Shown here in pieces: positions 29,619 through 38,820 of a DNA stretch of 64,000 bases. How positions within the stretch are numbered: the stretch's first letter is position 1; each line of letters begins with the position of its first letter. A program made the translations under genes and the position numbers. Location: assembly GCF_965233615.1 (NCBI RefSeq), contig NZ_OZ247495.1; one strand, 5' to 3'. This DNA comes from Pelagibius sp028280305 (GTDB lineage: Bacteria; Pseudomonadota; Alphaproteobacteria; Kiloniellales; Kiloniellaceae). Under the pieces are notes generated by a model. That model did no database searches. It had not been told where the DNA came from and saw only the letters and a program-made list of their open reading frames with translations.

Positions 29619-30773
29619 CTAGCCCAAATAGGTCCGGTGATAGCGTCTTCCCAGGGCGGTGAGGATTTCGTAGCCGATGGTGCCCGCTTCCTGCGCCAAC
29701 TGATCGACGCCGTGTTGTGGTCCGAGCAGGTCGACCATGCAGCCGGGGGCGGCTGCCTCCGGCGCGATTTTGGTGACATCCAGCGCTAGCAAGTCCATGG
29801 AGATCCGCCCCACCACAGGAATTTCATGACCGTCAACCCAGGCGCGCCCGCGACCGGAGATCGAACGCAGGTACCCATCGGCATAGCCCGCTGCGACTGT
29901 CGCAATCCGGGCCGGCCCGGTGGCGCGGTGGGTCGCACCATAGCCAACGCTCTGGGGGGCGTCAATCGCACGAACCTGCAGGATGCGGGCCTGGAGGCGG
30001 ACCACCGGGAGCACCGGGCTGGGCGCCGCCGGGGTCGGGTTTACGCCATAAACCGCCGCCCCCGGCCGCCCCAGATCGAAGTGGTAGTCGCGCCCGAGAA
30101 AAATGCCTGAGGAGTTGCAGAGAGAGGCCGGCGCCTTGGGCAGGCTCTCCCGGGCGACACGGAAGGCGGCAAGCTGTTCGGCGTTCTGGGGGTGCGCCGG
30201 CTCGTCGGCGCAGGCCAGGTGGCTCATCACGCAGGTCGGCACGATACCCTGCAGGCGTTCCGGCGCCTCCTTCAGCACCGCCACCTCTTCGGCGGGAAGG
30301 CCGAGGCGGTTCATCCCGCTGTCGACCTGGATGGCGGCGGGCAGGGCTCTGCCGTGCCGGCTTGCCGCCGCGCGCCAGGCATCGATCTCGCCGAGGGAGT
30401 TCAGGACCGGCAACACATTGTGGGCGACAAGCTCGTCTTCGGTACCCGGCATCAGCCCGTTCAGAACGTAAAGGGAAATGGCCGGATGGCAGCGGTCGAG
30501 CAGCGGGCGCAGGGCGATGGCCTCGTCCGGCTGCGCGACGAAGACGCTGCGCGCGCCCTCCTTCACCAGGACCGGCGCGACCTGCTCAACGCCAAGGCCA
30601 TAGGCGTCGGCCTTGACCACCGCGGCCAGCGGCTTTTCCAGAAAGGCCGCGCGCAGGCGCCGATAATTCTCGGCGATCGCCCCGAGGTCGATGGTCAGAG
30701 CGCCGGCCGCCCCGGCCGGCACTGCGGGCGTTGGGACTGTGGCGTCTTCAGTAATGGTCGGGGAGGTGGTCAT
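29619..30773 (-). CDS. alr: Alanine racemase
   Basis: PLP enzyme that makes D-alanine for peptidoglycan. The PLP lysine is in VVKADAYGLG near residue 42; VDSGMNRLG, the glycine-rich PLP phosphate region and the catalytic tyrosine segment VGYGATHRA follow, with GRISMDLLALD near the end. 384 residues from the ATG at 30773. The start lies 26 nt inside the dnaB 3' end, an unusually long overlap. Confidence 0.94.
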   Translation of the reverse strand: MTTSPTITEDATVPTPAVPAGAAGALTIDLGAIAENYRRLRAAFLEKPLAAVVKADAYGLGVEQVAPVLVKEGARSVFVAQPDEAIALRPLLDRCHPAISLYVLNGLMPGTEDELVAHNVLPVLNSLGEIDAWRAAASRHGRALPAAIQVDSGMNRLGLPAEEVAVLKEAPERLQGIVPTCVMSHLACADEPAHPQNAEQLAAFRVARESLPKAPASLCNSSGIFLGRDYHFDLGRPGAAVYGVNPTPAAPSPVLPVVRLQARILQVRAIDAPQSVGYGATHRATGPARIATVAAGYADGYLRSISGRGRAWVDGHEIPVVGRISMDLLALDVTKIAPEAAAPGCMVDLLGPQHGVDQLAQEAGTIGYEILTALGRRYHRTYLG

Positions 30774-32268
30774 CGGCGACCAAGTCGCTGAAGCGTGTGG
30801 TGTCTCCGTCGAAGGAGAACTCGCGGGAGCCGATCGGGCCGTGGCGCTGCTTGGCGATGATGATCTCGGCCTTGCCATAGGCCCGCTCGCAGCGTGCCTT
30901 CCAGCTTTCCAGGCGCTCGTGGAACTTGTTGTCGTCCTCGCCGTCGCGCTGGGTCGGTTCGGCCCGCTCCACATAGTATTGCTCGCGGTAGATGAACATC
31001 ACCACGTCGGCGTCCTGTTCGATTGACCCCGATTCGCGCAGGTCGGCGAGCTGCGGGTGCTTGTCTTCACGTTGTTCGACGGCACGGGAAAGCTGTGACA
31101 GGGCGATCACCGGAACGTCGAGATCCTTGGCCAGTGCCTTCAGCCCCCGGGTGATTTCAGAGACTTCCTGCACTCTGTTATCGGAGCGTTTATTGCCCGG
31201 CGGCTGCATGAGCTGCAGATAGTCGATGACGATCAAAGACAGTCCATGCTGGCGTTTCAGGCGGCGTGCCCGGGTGCGCACCTGACTGACGGAAAGTGCC
31301 GGGGTGTCGTCGACGAAGAGGGGCAGTTCATAAAGCTCCCGGCTGGCCTCGAAAACCGAGTCGAAGTCTTCATCGCGAATGTCGCCGCGGCGCATGGCGT
31401 CGGAGCGCACGCCCGTTCGCTCCGAGAGAATACGGGTGGCCAACTGCTCGGCCGACATTTCCAGCGAGAAGAAGGCGACAGGCTGGCGCTGTTCGATCGG
31501 GTTGCCCTCGGCATCCTTTTCGATGCGCGGAGCCGCCGCGACGTTGTAGGCGATGTTGGTGGCCAGCGAGGTCTTACCCATGGAGGGCCTGGCCGCCAGG
31601 ATCACCAGGTCCGAAGGATGAAACCCGCCGAGTAGAGCGTCGAGGTCCAAAAGGCCCGATGAAACCCCGGAGAGACCGTCGCGCTTCATCGCCGCTTCGG
31701 TCATGTGCAGCGATTCAAGGACGGCGGATTTGAAGCCGATCAGCCCGCCTTCGGTCTGGCCGATTTCGGCCAGCTTGTAGAGACGGTCTTCCGCGCCCTC
31801 GATCTGGTCGCTGGCCTCGGTGTCCAGATCGTGCTCGAAGGCGTCGTTCACCAGGTCTTCGCCCAGGTTGATGAGTTCCCGGCGCAGATAAAGGTCGTGG
31901 ATCGTCTTGCCGTAGTCGGCGGCGTTGATAATGGTGACGTAGCTCGACTGCAGTTGCGCGAGATACTGTGCGCCGCCGACCTCGGCCAGGGCGCTTTCCT
32001 GTTCGAAGAGATTCTTCAACTGGATCGCGTTGGCGACCTGGCCGCGTTCGATCAGTTTGCCGCAGGCCTCGAAAATGCGCGCATGGACACCGTCCGCGAA
32101 GTGCTCGGCGCGCAGGAAGTCGGAGACCTTCTCGTAAGCCGCGTTGTTGGCGAGAATAGCTCCCAAAAGCGCCTGTTCCGCTTCGTCGTTGGACGGCGGC
32201 AGACGCTGAAGATCGCCGTTTGCGGGCAGATCGTGGAGCGGTGTCAGTTGGGGTCGGGTCGATTCCAT
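30748..32268 (-). CDS. dnaB: Replicative DNA helicase DnaB
   Basis: Hexameric fork helicase, 506 residues. The N-terminal domain (PPSNDEAEQALLGAIL) leads to a linker and a RecA-like domain with Walker A ARPSMGKTSLA, Walker B LIVIDYLQLM and the arginine-finger region KQRHGPIG close to the C-terminus. Usual length; no intein. Confidence 0.97.
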   Translation of the reverse strand: MESTRPQLTPLHDLPANGDLQRLPPSNDEAEQALLGAILANNAAYEKVSDFLRAEHFADGVHARIFEACGKLIERGQVANAIQLKNLFEQESALAEVGGAQYLAQLQSSYVTIINAADYGKTIHDLYLRRELINLGEDLVNDAFEHDLDTEASDQIEGAEDRLYKLAEIGQTEGGLIGFKSAVLESLHMTEAAMKRDGLSGVSSGLLDLDALLGGFHPSDLVILAARPSMGKTSLATNIAYNVAAAPRIEKDAEGNPIEQRQPVAFFSLEMSAEQLATRILSERTGVRSDAMRRGDIRDEDFDSVFEASRELYELPLFVDDTPALSVSQVRTRARRLKRQHGLSLIVIDYLQLMQPPGNKRSDNRVQEVSEITRGLKALAKDLDVPVIALSQLSRAVEQREDKHPQLADLRESGSIEQDADVVMFIYREQYYVERAEPTQRDGEDDNKFHERLESWKARCERAYGKAEIIIAKQRHGPIGSREFSFDGDTTRFSDLVADDHLPDHY

Positions 32269-32438
32269 AGACGGCTACAATAGCAAACGCGCGCCGCAGT
32301 CCAACCCGCCACCGCCAACTAGCCCTCCGGGATTGGGAGGAATGCGGGGATAAAGGCCCAAAGAATCCTGGAGTGGGTGCGACAAACCGCTTGACGACTC
32401 CGGCCATGCGGAAATCGGCCATAAGGGAACCGGTGAAA

Positions 32439-32478
32439 ACAAAAGCGGCGGCCCGAAGGGATCGGACCGCCGCTTTTC
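32439..32478 (-). terminator. Intrinsic terminator of the rpsF operon
   Basis: A strong GC stem with A/T ends: aaaagcggcggc (32441-32452) against gccgccgctttt near 32465-32476, so it can end transcription in both directions. It lies about 30 bp behind rplI. The rest of 32269-32508 shows nothing else. Confidence 0.8.
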
Positions 32479-32508
32479 TGCATTGCGGGGAAAAGAACTC
32501 CGGCGCGC

Positions 32509-33141
32509 TTACGCCTCCTTCGTTTCCTCGCTGTCTGAATCAGCAGCCGAGTCGGCCTCGCTGCTTTCCGCAGCCGCTTCTTCCTGCTCGACGGCCTCGA
32601 CGACCGCTTCGACTTCGGCCTCCGCTGCCTCTTCGGCCTGACGCATATCTTCGGCGGTCACCACCCGGCCGCTCTCGAGCTGGGCTTGCGCCTCTTCCTC
32701 GGAACGGGCGACGTTGGCGGTGATTTCCTCGGATACTTCCGGGTGCAACTGAATGCGCACCGGATGCAGACCCAGGGTCTTGATCACAGCGGTAAGGGCA
32801 ACCTGCTTGCGGTCTATGGTGATGCCGGCGGCGGTCACCGCCTCGGCGATGTCGCGGCTGTTCACCGAACCGTAGAGCTGGCCGCTTTCACCGGCCTGGC
32901 GGACCAAGGTAACGGTGATGCCTTTCAGGTTCTCGACGACCTTCAGAGCCTCTTCACGGCGCTTCAGGTTTTCCGCTTCCAGCTGCACACGCTGCTGTTC
33001 GAACTGGGCCTTGTTGGCCTCGGTCGCCCGCAGCGCTTTTTTCTGCGGCAGCAGGTAGTTGCGCGCGAACCCCGGCTTGACCGACACGATGTCGCCCATC
33101 TGGCCGAGCTTCTCAATGCGCTCCATCAGGATTACGTTCAT
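32509..33141 (-). CDS. rplI: Ribosomal protein bL9
   Basis: N-terminal L9 domain MNVILMERIEKLGQMGDIV with GFARNYLLPQKKA, connecting helix, and C-terminal domain (LYGSVNSRDIAEAV, LHPVRIQLHPEV). 210 residues against about 150 in E. coli: about 55 extra residues form a very acidic Glu/Ala/Asp/Ser tail. Last gene of rpsF-rpsR-rplI. Confidence 0.96.
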   Translation of the reverse strand: MNVILMERIEKLGQMGDIVSVKPGFARNYLLPQKKALRATEANKAQFEQQRVQLEAENLKRREEALKVVENLKGITVTLVRQAGESGQLYGSVNSRDIAEAVTAAGITIDRKQVALTAVIKTLGLHPVRIQLHPEVSEEITANVARSEEEAQAQLESGRVVTAEDMRQAEEAAEAEVEAVVEAVEQEEAAAESSEADSAADSDSEETKEA

Positions 33142-33163
33142 TTCACTGACTCCCGGCTGGCCG

Positions 33164-33421
33164 CTACTTCAGGACGTAGGGAAGAAGCGCGAGATAGCGT
33201 GCGCGTTTGATCGCACGCGCCAGTTCGCGCTGCTTCTTGGTCGAGACAGCCGTGATGCGGCTGGGCACGATCTTGCCGCGCTCCGAGACGAAGCGCTGAA
33301 GCAGACGGGTATCTTTGTAGTCGATCTTCTGCGCCTTTGCGCCCGAGAAGGGGCAGCTTTTGCGGCGGCGGAAAAACGGACGGCGCGAGCCGCCGCTGCC
33401 ACTGACGATACGGACGGTCAT
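33164..33421 (-). CDS. rpsR: Ribosomal protein bS18
   Basis: 85 residues, standard length. RRKSCPFSGAKAQKIDYKD and RGKIVPSRITAVSTKKQREL are the S18 signature regions. ATGA overlap with rpsF; S6 and S18 bind the small subunit as a pair. Confidence 0.96.
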   Translation of the reverse strand: MTVRIVSGSGGSRRPFFRRRKSCPFSGAKAQKIDYKDTRLLQRFVSERGKIVPSRITAVSTKKQRELARAIKRARYLALLPYVLK

Positions 33422-33894
33422 TCTGCAGCTCCTTCGCTAGCGCTGGCGGTTGCGGCTTCCTTGCCGCCGGCATCGTTACCTGCTTCGCCGCGCGGGCGGT
33501 CGGACCCGTAACGGCCACCGCCGCCCCGGCGGTCACCCCGGTCGCCGCGGCCGCCGCGATCGTCGCGGCTGTGGCGCTGCTGCATGACGATGGAGGGGCC
33601 CTCGACGAGCTCGTCCACCTTCACCGTCAGATAACGGATGATGTCGTCGCTGAGGCGCATGTTCCGCTCGAACTCGTGCAGCGCCGGTGCCGGCGCTTCG
33701 ACGTTGAGCAGGACATAGTGGCCCTTGCGGTTTTTCTTGATCTTGTAGGCGAGCGTGCGGAGGCCCCAGTACTCGGACCCGGCAACGCGGCCGCCATTGT
33801 CTTCAAGGATCTTGGTGTAGTCCGCCACCAGGCTTTCGACCTGGGTAGACGAGACGTCCTGGCGCGCAATCAGCACGCACTCATAGAAAGCCAT
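33418..33894 (-). CDS. rpsF: Ribosomal protein bS6
   Basis: 158 residues. The S6 fold covers about 1-100 (MAFYECVLIARQDVS, NRKGHYVLLNVEAP, MRLSDDIIRYL). The tail is long and rich in Arg/Gly/Asp (DDRGGRGDRGDRRGGGGRYG) and likely disordered. First gene of the operon. Confidence 0.96.
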   Translation of the reverse strand: MAFYECVLIARQDVSSTQVESLVADYTKILEDNGGRVAGSEYWGLRTLAYKIKKNRKGHYVLLNVEAPAPALHEFERNMRLSDDIIRYLTVKVDELVEGPSIVMQQRHSRDDRGGRGDRGDRRGGGGRYGSDRPRGEAGNDAGGKEAATASASEGAAE

Positions 33895-33920
33895 AATGTA
33901 ACTCCCTTTGGCTCTTTAAC

Positions 33921-33954
33921 GGACCGGCGCTGGTCTGACCCAGCCGCCCGGTCC
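33921..33954 (-). promoter_or_regulatory. Stem-loop in the rpsF leader, possible S6:S18 autoregulatory site
   Basis: On the minus strand ggaccgg pairs with ccggtcc and ctgg pairs with ccag around a tcaga loop, about 27 nt ahead of the rpsF start. Many bacteria have an S6:S18-binding leader that mimics the rRNA site; this structure is a candidate by position and GC stem only. Confidence 0.4.
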
Positions 33955-34021
33955 TAGCCGACCCCTCCAATAGGTGCCGGCAAGGAGTGCTCCACAGCCG
34001 AAAACGGCGCAGAGCGGCGGG

Positions 34022-34049
34022 ACTATACACTTTCCCGGGAGCGGTGCAA
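34022..34049 (-). promoter_or_regulatory. Promoter of the rpsF-rpsR-rplI operon
   Basis: Minus strand TTGCAC (34049-34044), 16-bp spacer, TATAGT (34027-34022). Good match to sigma-70 consensus, about 130 bp ahead of rpsF. The 33895-34256 gap otherwise contains the leader hairpin and the fabD promoter, no gene. Confidence 0.65.
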
Positions 34050-34178
34050 GCGGGAAGCCGGGGCATTTCAGGCCCGGATCTCCCGGCCCCTACGGCAAAG
34101 GCAGAGGCGGGCCCCGGCCCGAGGATCACCCCGGCGGCAAAACCCGCACATAACCCACACATTCTGGCCCAATCCGGC

Positions 34179-34206
34179 TTGACACGCGGCTTGGCGACGC
34201 TATGTC
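34179..34206 (+). promoter_or_regulatory. Promoter of the fab operon
   Basis: TTGACA (34179-34184), 16-bp spacer, TATGTC (34201-34206), 50 bp before fabD. The -35 is a perfect consensus. Confidence 0.65.
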
Positions 34207-34256
34207 TGGGCGGCATTTCTTTCGATTCACCTTAATTTATCTGCGGAGTTCGCCCC

Positions 34257-35198
34257 ATGAGCCTGGCATTCGTCTTTCCCGGGCAAGGGTCGCAGGCGGT
34301 TGGCATGGGCCAGGCGCTGGCCGAGGCCTTCCCGATCGCGCGCCACACCCTGCAGGAAGTGGACGACGCCCTGGATCAGCACCTCAGCCGCCTGATGTTC
34401 GAAGGCCCGGATGAGGACCTGCGCCTGACCGCGAATGCCCAGCCGGCCCTGATGGCGGTCAGTCTGGCAGCCTTGCGGGTGCTGGAGCAGGAGGGCGGCA
34501 AGCCGCTCGCCGAGCGGGCCGCCTTTGTCGCCGGGCACTCTTTAGGAGAATACTCCGCTCTGGCGGCGGCCGGCGCGCTGGAACTGGCCGATACGGCCGT
34601 CCTGCTGCGCCGCCGCGGCGAAGCGATGCAGGAGGCGGTTCCCGTCGGTCAGGGCGCCATGGCGGCGCTCCTGGGGCTCGACCTAGACGCGGCGGAGGAA
34701 CTGGCCGCCGCTGCCGCGGAAGGCCAGATCTGCGCTGCGGCGAATGACAACGCGCCGGGTCAGGTGGTGCTCAGCGGCCACAGCGAGGCGATCGAACGTG
34801 CCATCGCCCTGGCGCCGGAACGGAGCGCCAAGCGGGCGATCCCCCTGCCGGTCAGCGCCCCCTTTCATTGCTCTCTGATGGCCCCGGCGGCGGATGTGAT
34901 GGCCGACGCCCTGGCGGCGGTGACCATCAAGATGCCGTCAGTGCCGTTGGTAGCCAACGTGACAGCGGGGCGTCTCAGCGATCCGGACGATATTCGCCTC
35001 AAGCTTGTGGAACAGGTCACCGGCATGGTCCGTTGGCGCGAGTCCGTCGCCTTTATGGCCGCTGAAGGTGTGGACACCACCGTCGAGCTGGGTGCCGGGA
35101 AGGTTCTCGCCGGTCTCAGCAAACGGATCGATCGCAGCCTGAGTGCCCATTCTGCCGGCGCGCCCGAGGATATCGAGAAGCTGTTGCAGCAACTGTAG
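34257..35198 (+). CDS. fabD: Malonyl-CoA:ACP transacylase
   Basis: Loads malonyl groups onto ACP. Active-site Ser95 in GHSLGEYSAL; FPGQGSQAVGMG at the N-terminus; VSAPFHCSLM carries the catalytic His; ELGAGKVLAGL near the end. 313 residues, usual length. First gene of fabD-fabG-acpP-fabF. Confidence 0.97.
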   Translation: MSLAFVFPGQGSQAVGMGQALAEAFPIARHTLQEVDDALDQHLSRLMFEGPDEDLRLTANAQPALMAVSLAALRVLEQEGGKPLAERAAFVAGHSLGEYSALAAAGALELADTAVLLRRRGEAMQEAVPVGQGAMAALLGLDLDAAEELAAAAAEGQICAAANDNAPGQVVLSGHSEAIERAIALAPERSAKRAIPLPVSAPFHCSLMAPAADVMADALAAVTIKMPSVPLVANVTAGRLSDPDDIRLKLVEQVTGMVRWRESVAFMAAEGVDTTVELGAGKVLAGLSKRIDRSLSAHSAGAPEDIEKLLQQL

Positions 35199-35301
35199 TC
35201 AGAGTGTTGGGCCCATTGGCGGGTGCGCTGGCTTGCGTCAGAGGATCCGTTGCAACCCGGGTCCGTAGTGTTTGAAGTTCAATGGCCGCGGAGAAGCCGA
35301 A

Positions 35302-36039
35302 ATGTTTGATCTAACGGGAAAAACCGCCTTGGTGACTGGTGCGTCGGGCGGTATAGGCGGCGCCATCGCGCGGCGTCTGCACGGTCAGGGTGCAACGGTG
35401 GCGCTGAGCGGGACCCGCACCGAAGCCCTGGAGGCGCTGGCCGGCGAACTGGGCGAGCGCACACATGTTATGACCTGCAATCTCTCGGCAGAGGGAGAGG
35501 CCAGCGCCCTTGTAGGCCGGGTCGAAGACGAACTGGGCAGCCTCGACATCCTCGTGAACAATGCCGGTCTGACCCGGGACGGGCTTGCGATGCGCATGAA
35601 GGACGAGGACTGGCAGCAGGTTATCGAAGTGAACCTGACCGCCGCCTTTCGCCTGTCCAAGGCCAGCCTGAAGGGCATGATGAAGCGGCGTTGGGGCCGC
35701 ATCATCGGCATCAGTTCCATCGTCGGCGTGACCGGGAATCCGGGTCAGGCGAACTACGTTGCTTCCAAGGCGGGATTGATCGGTATGTCCAAGGCTTTGG
35801 CGCAGGAGGTTGCAACTCGCGGCATCACTGTGAACTGCGTGGCGCCAGGGATGATCGAAACCCCGATGACCGATGTGCTGAATGAGCAGCAGCGCTCACG
35901 CATGCTCGCGGCGATCCCCATGCAACGCCTTGGAACACCTGACGAAATCTCCTCGGCAGTGGTTTTTCTGGCAAGCGATGAAGCCGCTTATGTGACGGGC
36001 CAGACCTTGCATGTAAACGGTGGAATGGCCATGATATGA
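35302..36039 (+). CDS. fabG: 3-oxoacyl-ACP reductase
   Basis: NADPH-dependent beta-ketoacyl-ACP reductase, 245 residues. VTGASGGIGGAIA, VNNAGLTRDGLAMRM, catalytic Ser (ISSIVG), YVASKAGLIG and the FabG-typical MTDVLNEQQR. The ATG at 35302 has a GGAG site 10 nt upstream; an in-frame ATG 30 nt earlier lacks one. Confidence 0.96.
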   Translation: MFDLTGKTALVTGASGGIGGAIARRLHGQGATVALSGTRTEALEALAGELGERTHVMTCNLSAEGEASALVGRVEDELGSLDILVNNAGLTRDGLAMRMKDEDWQQVIEVNLTAAFRLSKASLKGMMKRRWGRIIGISSIVGVTGNPGQANYVASKAGLIGMSKALAQEVATRGITVNCVAPGMIETPMTDVLNEQQRSRMLAAIPMQRLGTPDEISSAVVFLASDEAAYVTGQTLHVNGGMAMI

Positions 36040-36205
36040 AGACGCCCGGGGGGCACACCTAAAACAGGCATCTGTAGGGCGTTGGCAAATCTTTGAGAAC
36101 TGTGATAAGAGGCGGCGCCTTGCGCGATAGCGAGGGTGCAAACCACCGTGACGGACCCGCTTCCCGACAGGAAGCGTCAAAAAAAGAACCTAAGGACTAA
36201 GTCAA

Positions 36206-36442
36206 ATGAGCAACGACATCGCCGATCGCGTGAAGAAGATCGTCGTCGAGCATCTGGGCGTCGACGATGCAAAGGTCACCGAAACTGCCAGTTTCATCGA
36301 CGATCTGGGTGCTGACAGCCTGGATACCGTCGAACTGGTGATGGCTTTCGAAGAAGAGTTCGGCTGTGAAATTCCCGATGACGCCGCTGAGAAGATTGTG
36401 ACCGTCAAGGATGCGATCAGCTTCATCCAGGAACATTCCTGA
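36206..36442 (+). CDS. acpP: Acyl carrier protein
   Basis: 78 residues, acidic four-helix carrier. Phosphopantetheine attachment at Ser38 in GADSLDTVELVM. A ctaaggac site precedes the ATG. The 166-bp spacer from fabG allows its own promoter, as is common for acpP. Confidence 0.97.
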   Translation: MSNDIADRVKKIVVEHLGVDDAKVTETASFIDDLGADSLDTVELVMAFEEEFGCEIPDDAAEKIVTVKDAISFIQEHS

Positions 36443-36521
36443 TACCAGCCAGGCCTATGTCGGCGGTATCCCAGTTGCGGGTTACTGCCTGTTTGGTTGT
36501 GGTGCGGGGATCTAGAGACCG

Positions 36522-37787
36522 ATGAGACGGGTTGTCATTACAGGACTGGGACTGGTTACGCCGCTCGGTAGTGGCGTTGATCACGTCTGGGACCGGCTGC
36601 TCAATGGCAAGTCGGGCCTGCGAGGCATTCAAAGCTTCGATGTTTCCGACCTGCCGTCGAAGATCGCCGGTCAGGTTCCGCTGGGGGAAACCTCTGAGGG
36701 GCTGTTCAACGCGGATGACTATGTCGCGCCGCGTGACCAGCGCAAGCTGGACCGTTTCATCGTCTTTGGAATGGCTGCCGCGCAGCAGGCAATCGAAGAT
36801 TCCGGCTGGATGCCGGAAGATGACGAGGACCAGTGGCGTACCGGTGTCATGATCGGCTCCGGGATCGGGGGGCTCGAGACCATTTATGAAGGCTCGATCA
36901 CCATCCATGAGAGAGGACCGCGGCGCCTGTCGCCTTTCTTCATTCCCGCGGCGCTGATCAATCTCGTCTCCGGTCAGGTTTCGATCCGCTACGGCTTCAA
37001 GGGCCCCAACCACGCTGTGGTGACGGCTTGCTCGACCGGCGCCCATGCGATCGGTGATGCGGCGCGGCTGATCATGCTGGACGATGCCGACGTTATGATC
37101 GCCGGCGGTGCCGAGGCTGCGGTCTGTCGCCTCGGCATGGCCGGTTTCTCGGCCTCCCGGGCGCTTTCGACCAACTTCAACGATACGCCCGAGAAGGGAT
37201 CGCGTCCCTGGGACGAAGACCGCGACGGTTTCGTGATGGGCGAGGGTTCGGGTGTGCTGGTTCTTGAGGAACTGGAACACGCCAAGGCGCGCGGTGCGAA
37301 AATCTACGCCGAGGTCGTCGGCTATGGTTTGTCGGGCGATGCCCATCACATCACGGCGCCGCCGGAAGACGGCAACGGTGGCTACCGCGCCATGCAGGCC
37401 GCATTGAAGCGTGCGGGCCTTGATCCTAGTGACATCGATTACATCAACGCCCACGGCACCTCTACGCCGCTGGGTGACGAGATCGAAGTGGGCGCTGTAC
37501 GACGCCTGTTCGGGGAGGCGGCAAAAGACCTCTCGATGTCGTCGACCAAATCGGCCATCGGGCACCTGCTTGGTGCTGCAGGTGCGGTTGAGTCGGTGTT
37601 TTCGATCCTGGCGCTGCGTGACAACGTGGCGCCGCCGACGCTCAACCTCGACAACCCGTCGCCGGCCTGCGATGGCATTGATCTCACGCCCCATGAGGCC
37701 CGAGAGCGGCCGATCCGTCACGCGCTCTCCAACTCCTTTGGGTTTGGTGGAACGAACGCCAGTCTGATACTGGCCGAATATCAATAG
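36522..37787 (+). CDS. fabF: 3-oxoacyl-ACP synthase II
   Basis: Chain-elongating condensing enzyme, 421 residues. Nucleophile Cys170 in VVTACSTGAHAIGDA, the two histidines in NAHGTSTPLGD and KSAIGHLLGAAGAVE, and NSFGFGGTNASL at the end. Full length. Confidence 0.97.
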   Translation: MRRVVITGLGLVTPLGSGVDHVWDRLLNGKSGLRGIQSFDVSDLPSKIAGQVPLGETSEGLFNADDYVAPRDQRKLDRFIVFGMAAAQQAIEDSGWMPEDDEDQWRTGVMIGSGIGGLETIYEGSITIHERGPRRLSPFFIPAALINLVSGQVSIRYGFKGPNHAVVTACSTGAHAIGDAARLIMLDDADVMIAGGAEAAVCRLGMAGFSASRALSTNFNDTPEKGSRPWDEDRDGFVMGEGSGVLVLEELEHAKARGAKIYAEVVGYGLSGDAHHITAPPEDGNGGYRAMQAALKRAGLDPSDIDYINAHGTSTPLGDEIEVGAVRRLFGEAAKDLSMSSTKSAIGHLLGAAGAVESVFSILALRDNVAPPTLNLDNPSPACDGIDLTPHEARERPIRHALSNSFGFGGTNASLILAEYQ

Positions 37788-37797
37788 TAGCGGCGGA

Positions 37798-38790
37798 ATG
37801 CGACGACTGGGCGGCCTGGCCGCTGTTCTCGTCGTTGTCCTGGCGGCCGGTATCGGCGGCCTTTACGTCTATCTTCAGGCTCAGTTCCGCGCGCCAGGTC
37901 CCCTGACCGAAGAAACAGGCTTTCTGGTGCCGCGGGGCGCTGGGCTCGATGCCATCGCCGCCGATCTGGCGGCGCAAGGCATCGTTGCCGATGCCGATGT
38001 TTTTGCGCTTGCTGTCCGCCTCTTCGGCGAGGCCCGGTCTTTGCAGGCTGGAGAATTCGCAGTGCCGCCGGCGGCTTCCATGGAGGAAGTGGCGGCGCTC
38101 ATTGCAAGCGGCAGGACCGTGGTGCACCGCGTGACGGTTCCCGAAGGTCTGACTTCCGTTGAAATCGTGACTCTGCTAAACGATGCCAAGGTTCTGGAGG
38201 GAAGCTTGGCCGACACGCCGCCTGAGGGCAGCTTGCTGCCGGAAACCTATCACTTCACCCGGGGGGACAGTCGGGAGGCATTGCTGCAGCGAATGCAGGA
38301 CTCCATGCAATCGGCGATCGACGATGTCTGGAGCCGTAGGGTCGACGGCCTGCCGATCAAGACGCCCGAAGAGGCGGTGATCCTGGCATCGATTGTCGAG
38401 CGGGAGACCGGGGTCGATGCGGAGCGGCCCCTTGTCGCCGGGGTTTTCATCAACCGCTTGCGCAAAGGCATGCCGCTGCAGTCCGATCCCACGGTGATCT
38501 ACGGCATCACGCTTGGGAAGGCGCCTTTCGGCCGGTCTCTCACGCGCAAGGACCTCGCGACGCCGACCCCCTACAACACCTATCAGATTCCGGGGCTGCC
38601 ACCGGCACCGATCGCCAATCCCGGGCGCGCCTCTTTGGAGGCCGTGGTCAATCCGGCGACCACCGACTACATCTACTTCGTTGCAGACGGCACTGGCGGC
38701 CATGCCTTTGCGAAGACGTTGGCCGAGCACAACCGCAACGTCGCCAAGTGGCGCAAGCACCTTAGAAGCCTCAAAAAGCAAAGCAACTGA
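37798..38790 (+). CDS. mltG: Endolytic murein transglycosylase MltG
   Basis: 330 residues. A single N-terminal membrane helix (LAAVLVVVLAAGIGGLYVYL), LysM-like domain, then the YceG catalytic domain with Glu in LASIVERETG, LQSDPTVIYG and TPYNTYQIPGLPPAPIANPG. Cuts nascent glycan strands. Starts 10 bp after fabF, a common neighbour. Confidence 0.95.
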   Translation: MRRLGGLAAVLVVVLAAGIGGLYVYLQAQFRAPGPLTEETGFLVPRGAGLDAIAADLAAQGIVADADVFALAVRLFGEARSLQAGEFAVPPAASMEEVAALIASGRTVVHRVTVPEGLTSVEIVTLLNDAKVLEGSLADTPPEGSLLPETYHFTRGDSREALLQRMQDSMQSAIDDVWSRRVDGLPIKTPEEAVILASIVERETGVDAERPLVAGVFINRLRKGMPLQSDPTVIYGITLGKAPFGRSLTRKDLATPTPYNTYQIPGLPPAPIANPGRASLEAVVNPATTDYIYFVADGTGGHAFAKTLAEHNRNVAKWRKHLRSLKKQSN

Positions 38791-38820
38791 CGGCTGACGG
38801 GCGGGGGTTCCGGCTCTCCA

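Noticed and set aside
36423..37784. Open frame antisense to fabF (453 codons)
   Set aside because: Arg/Gly-rich shadow of fabF.
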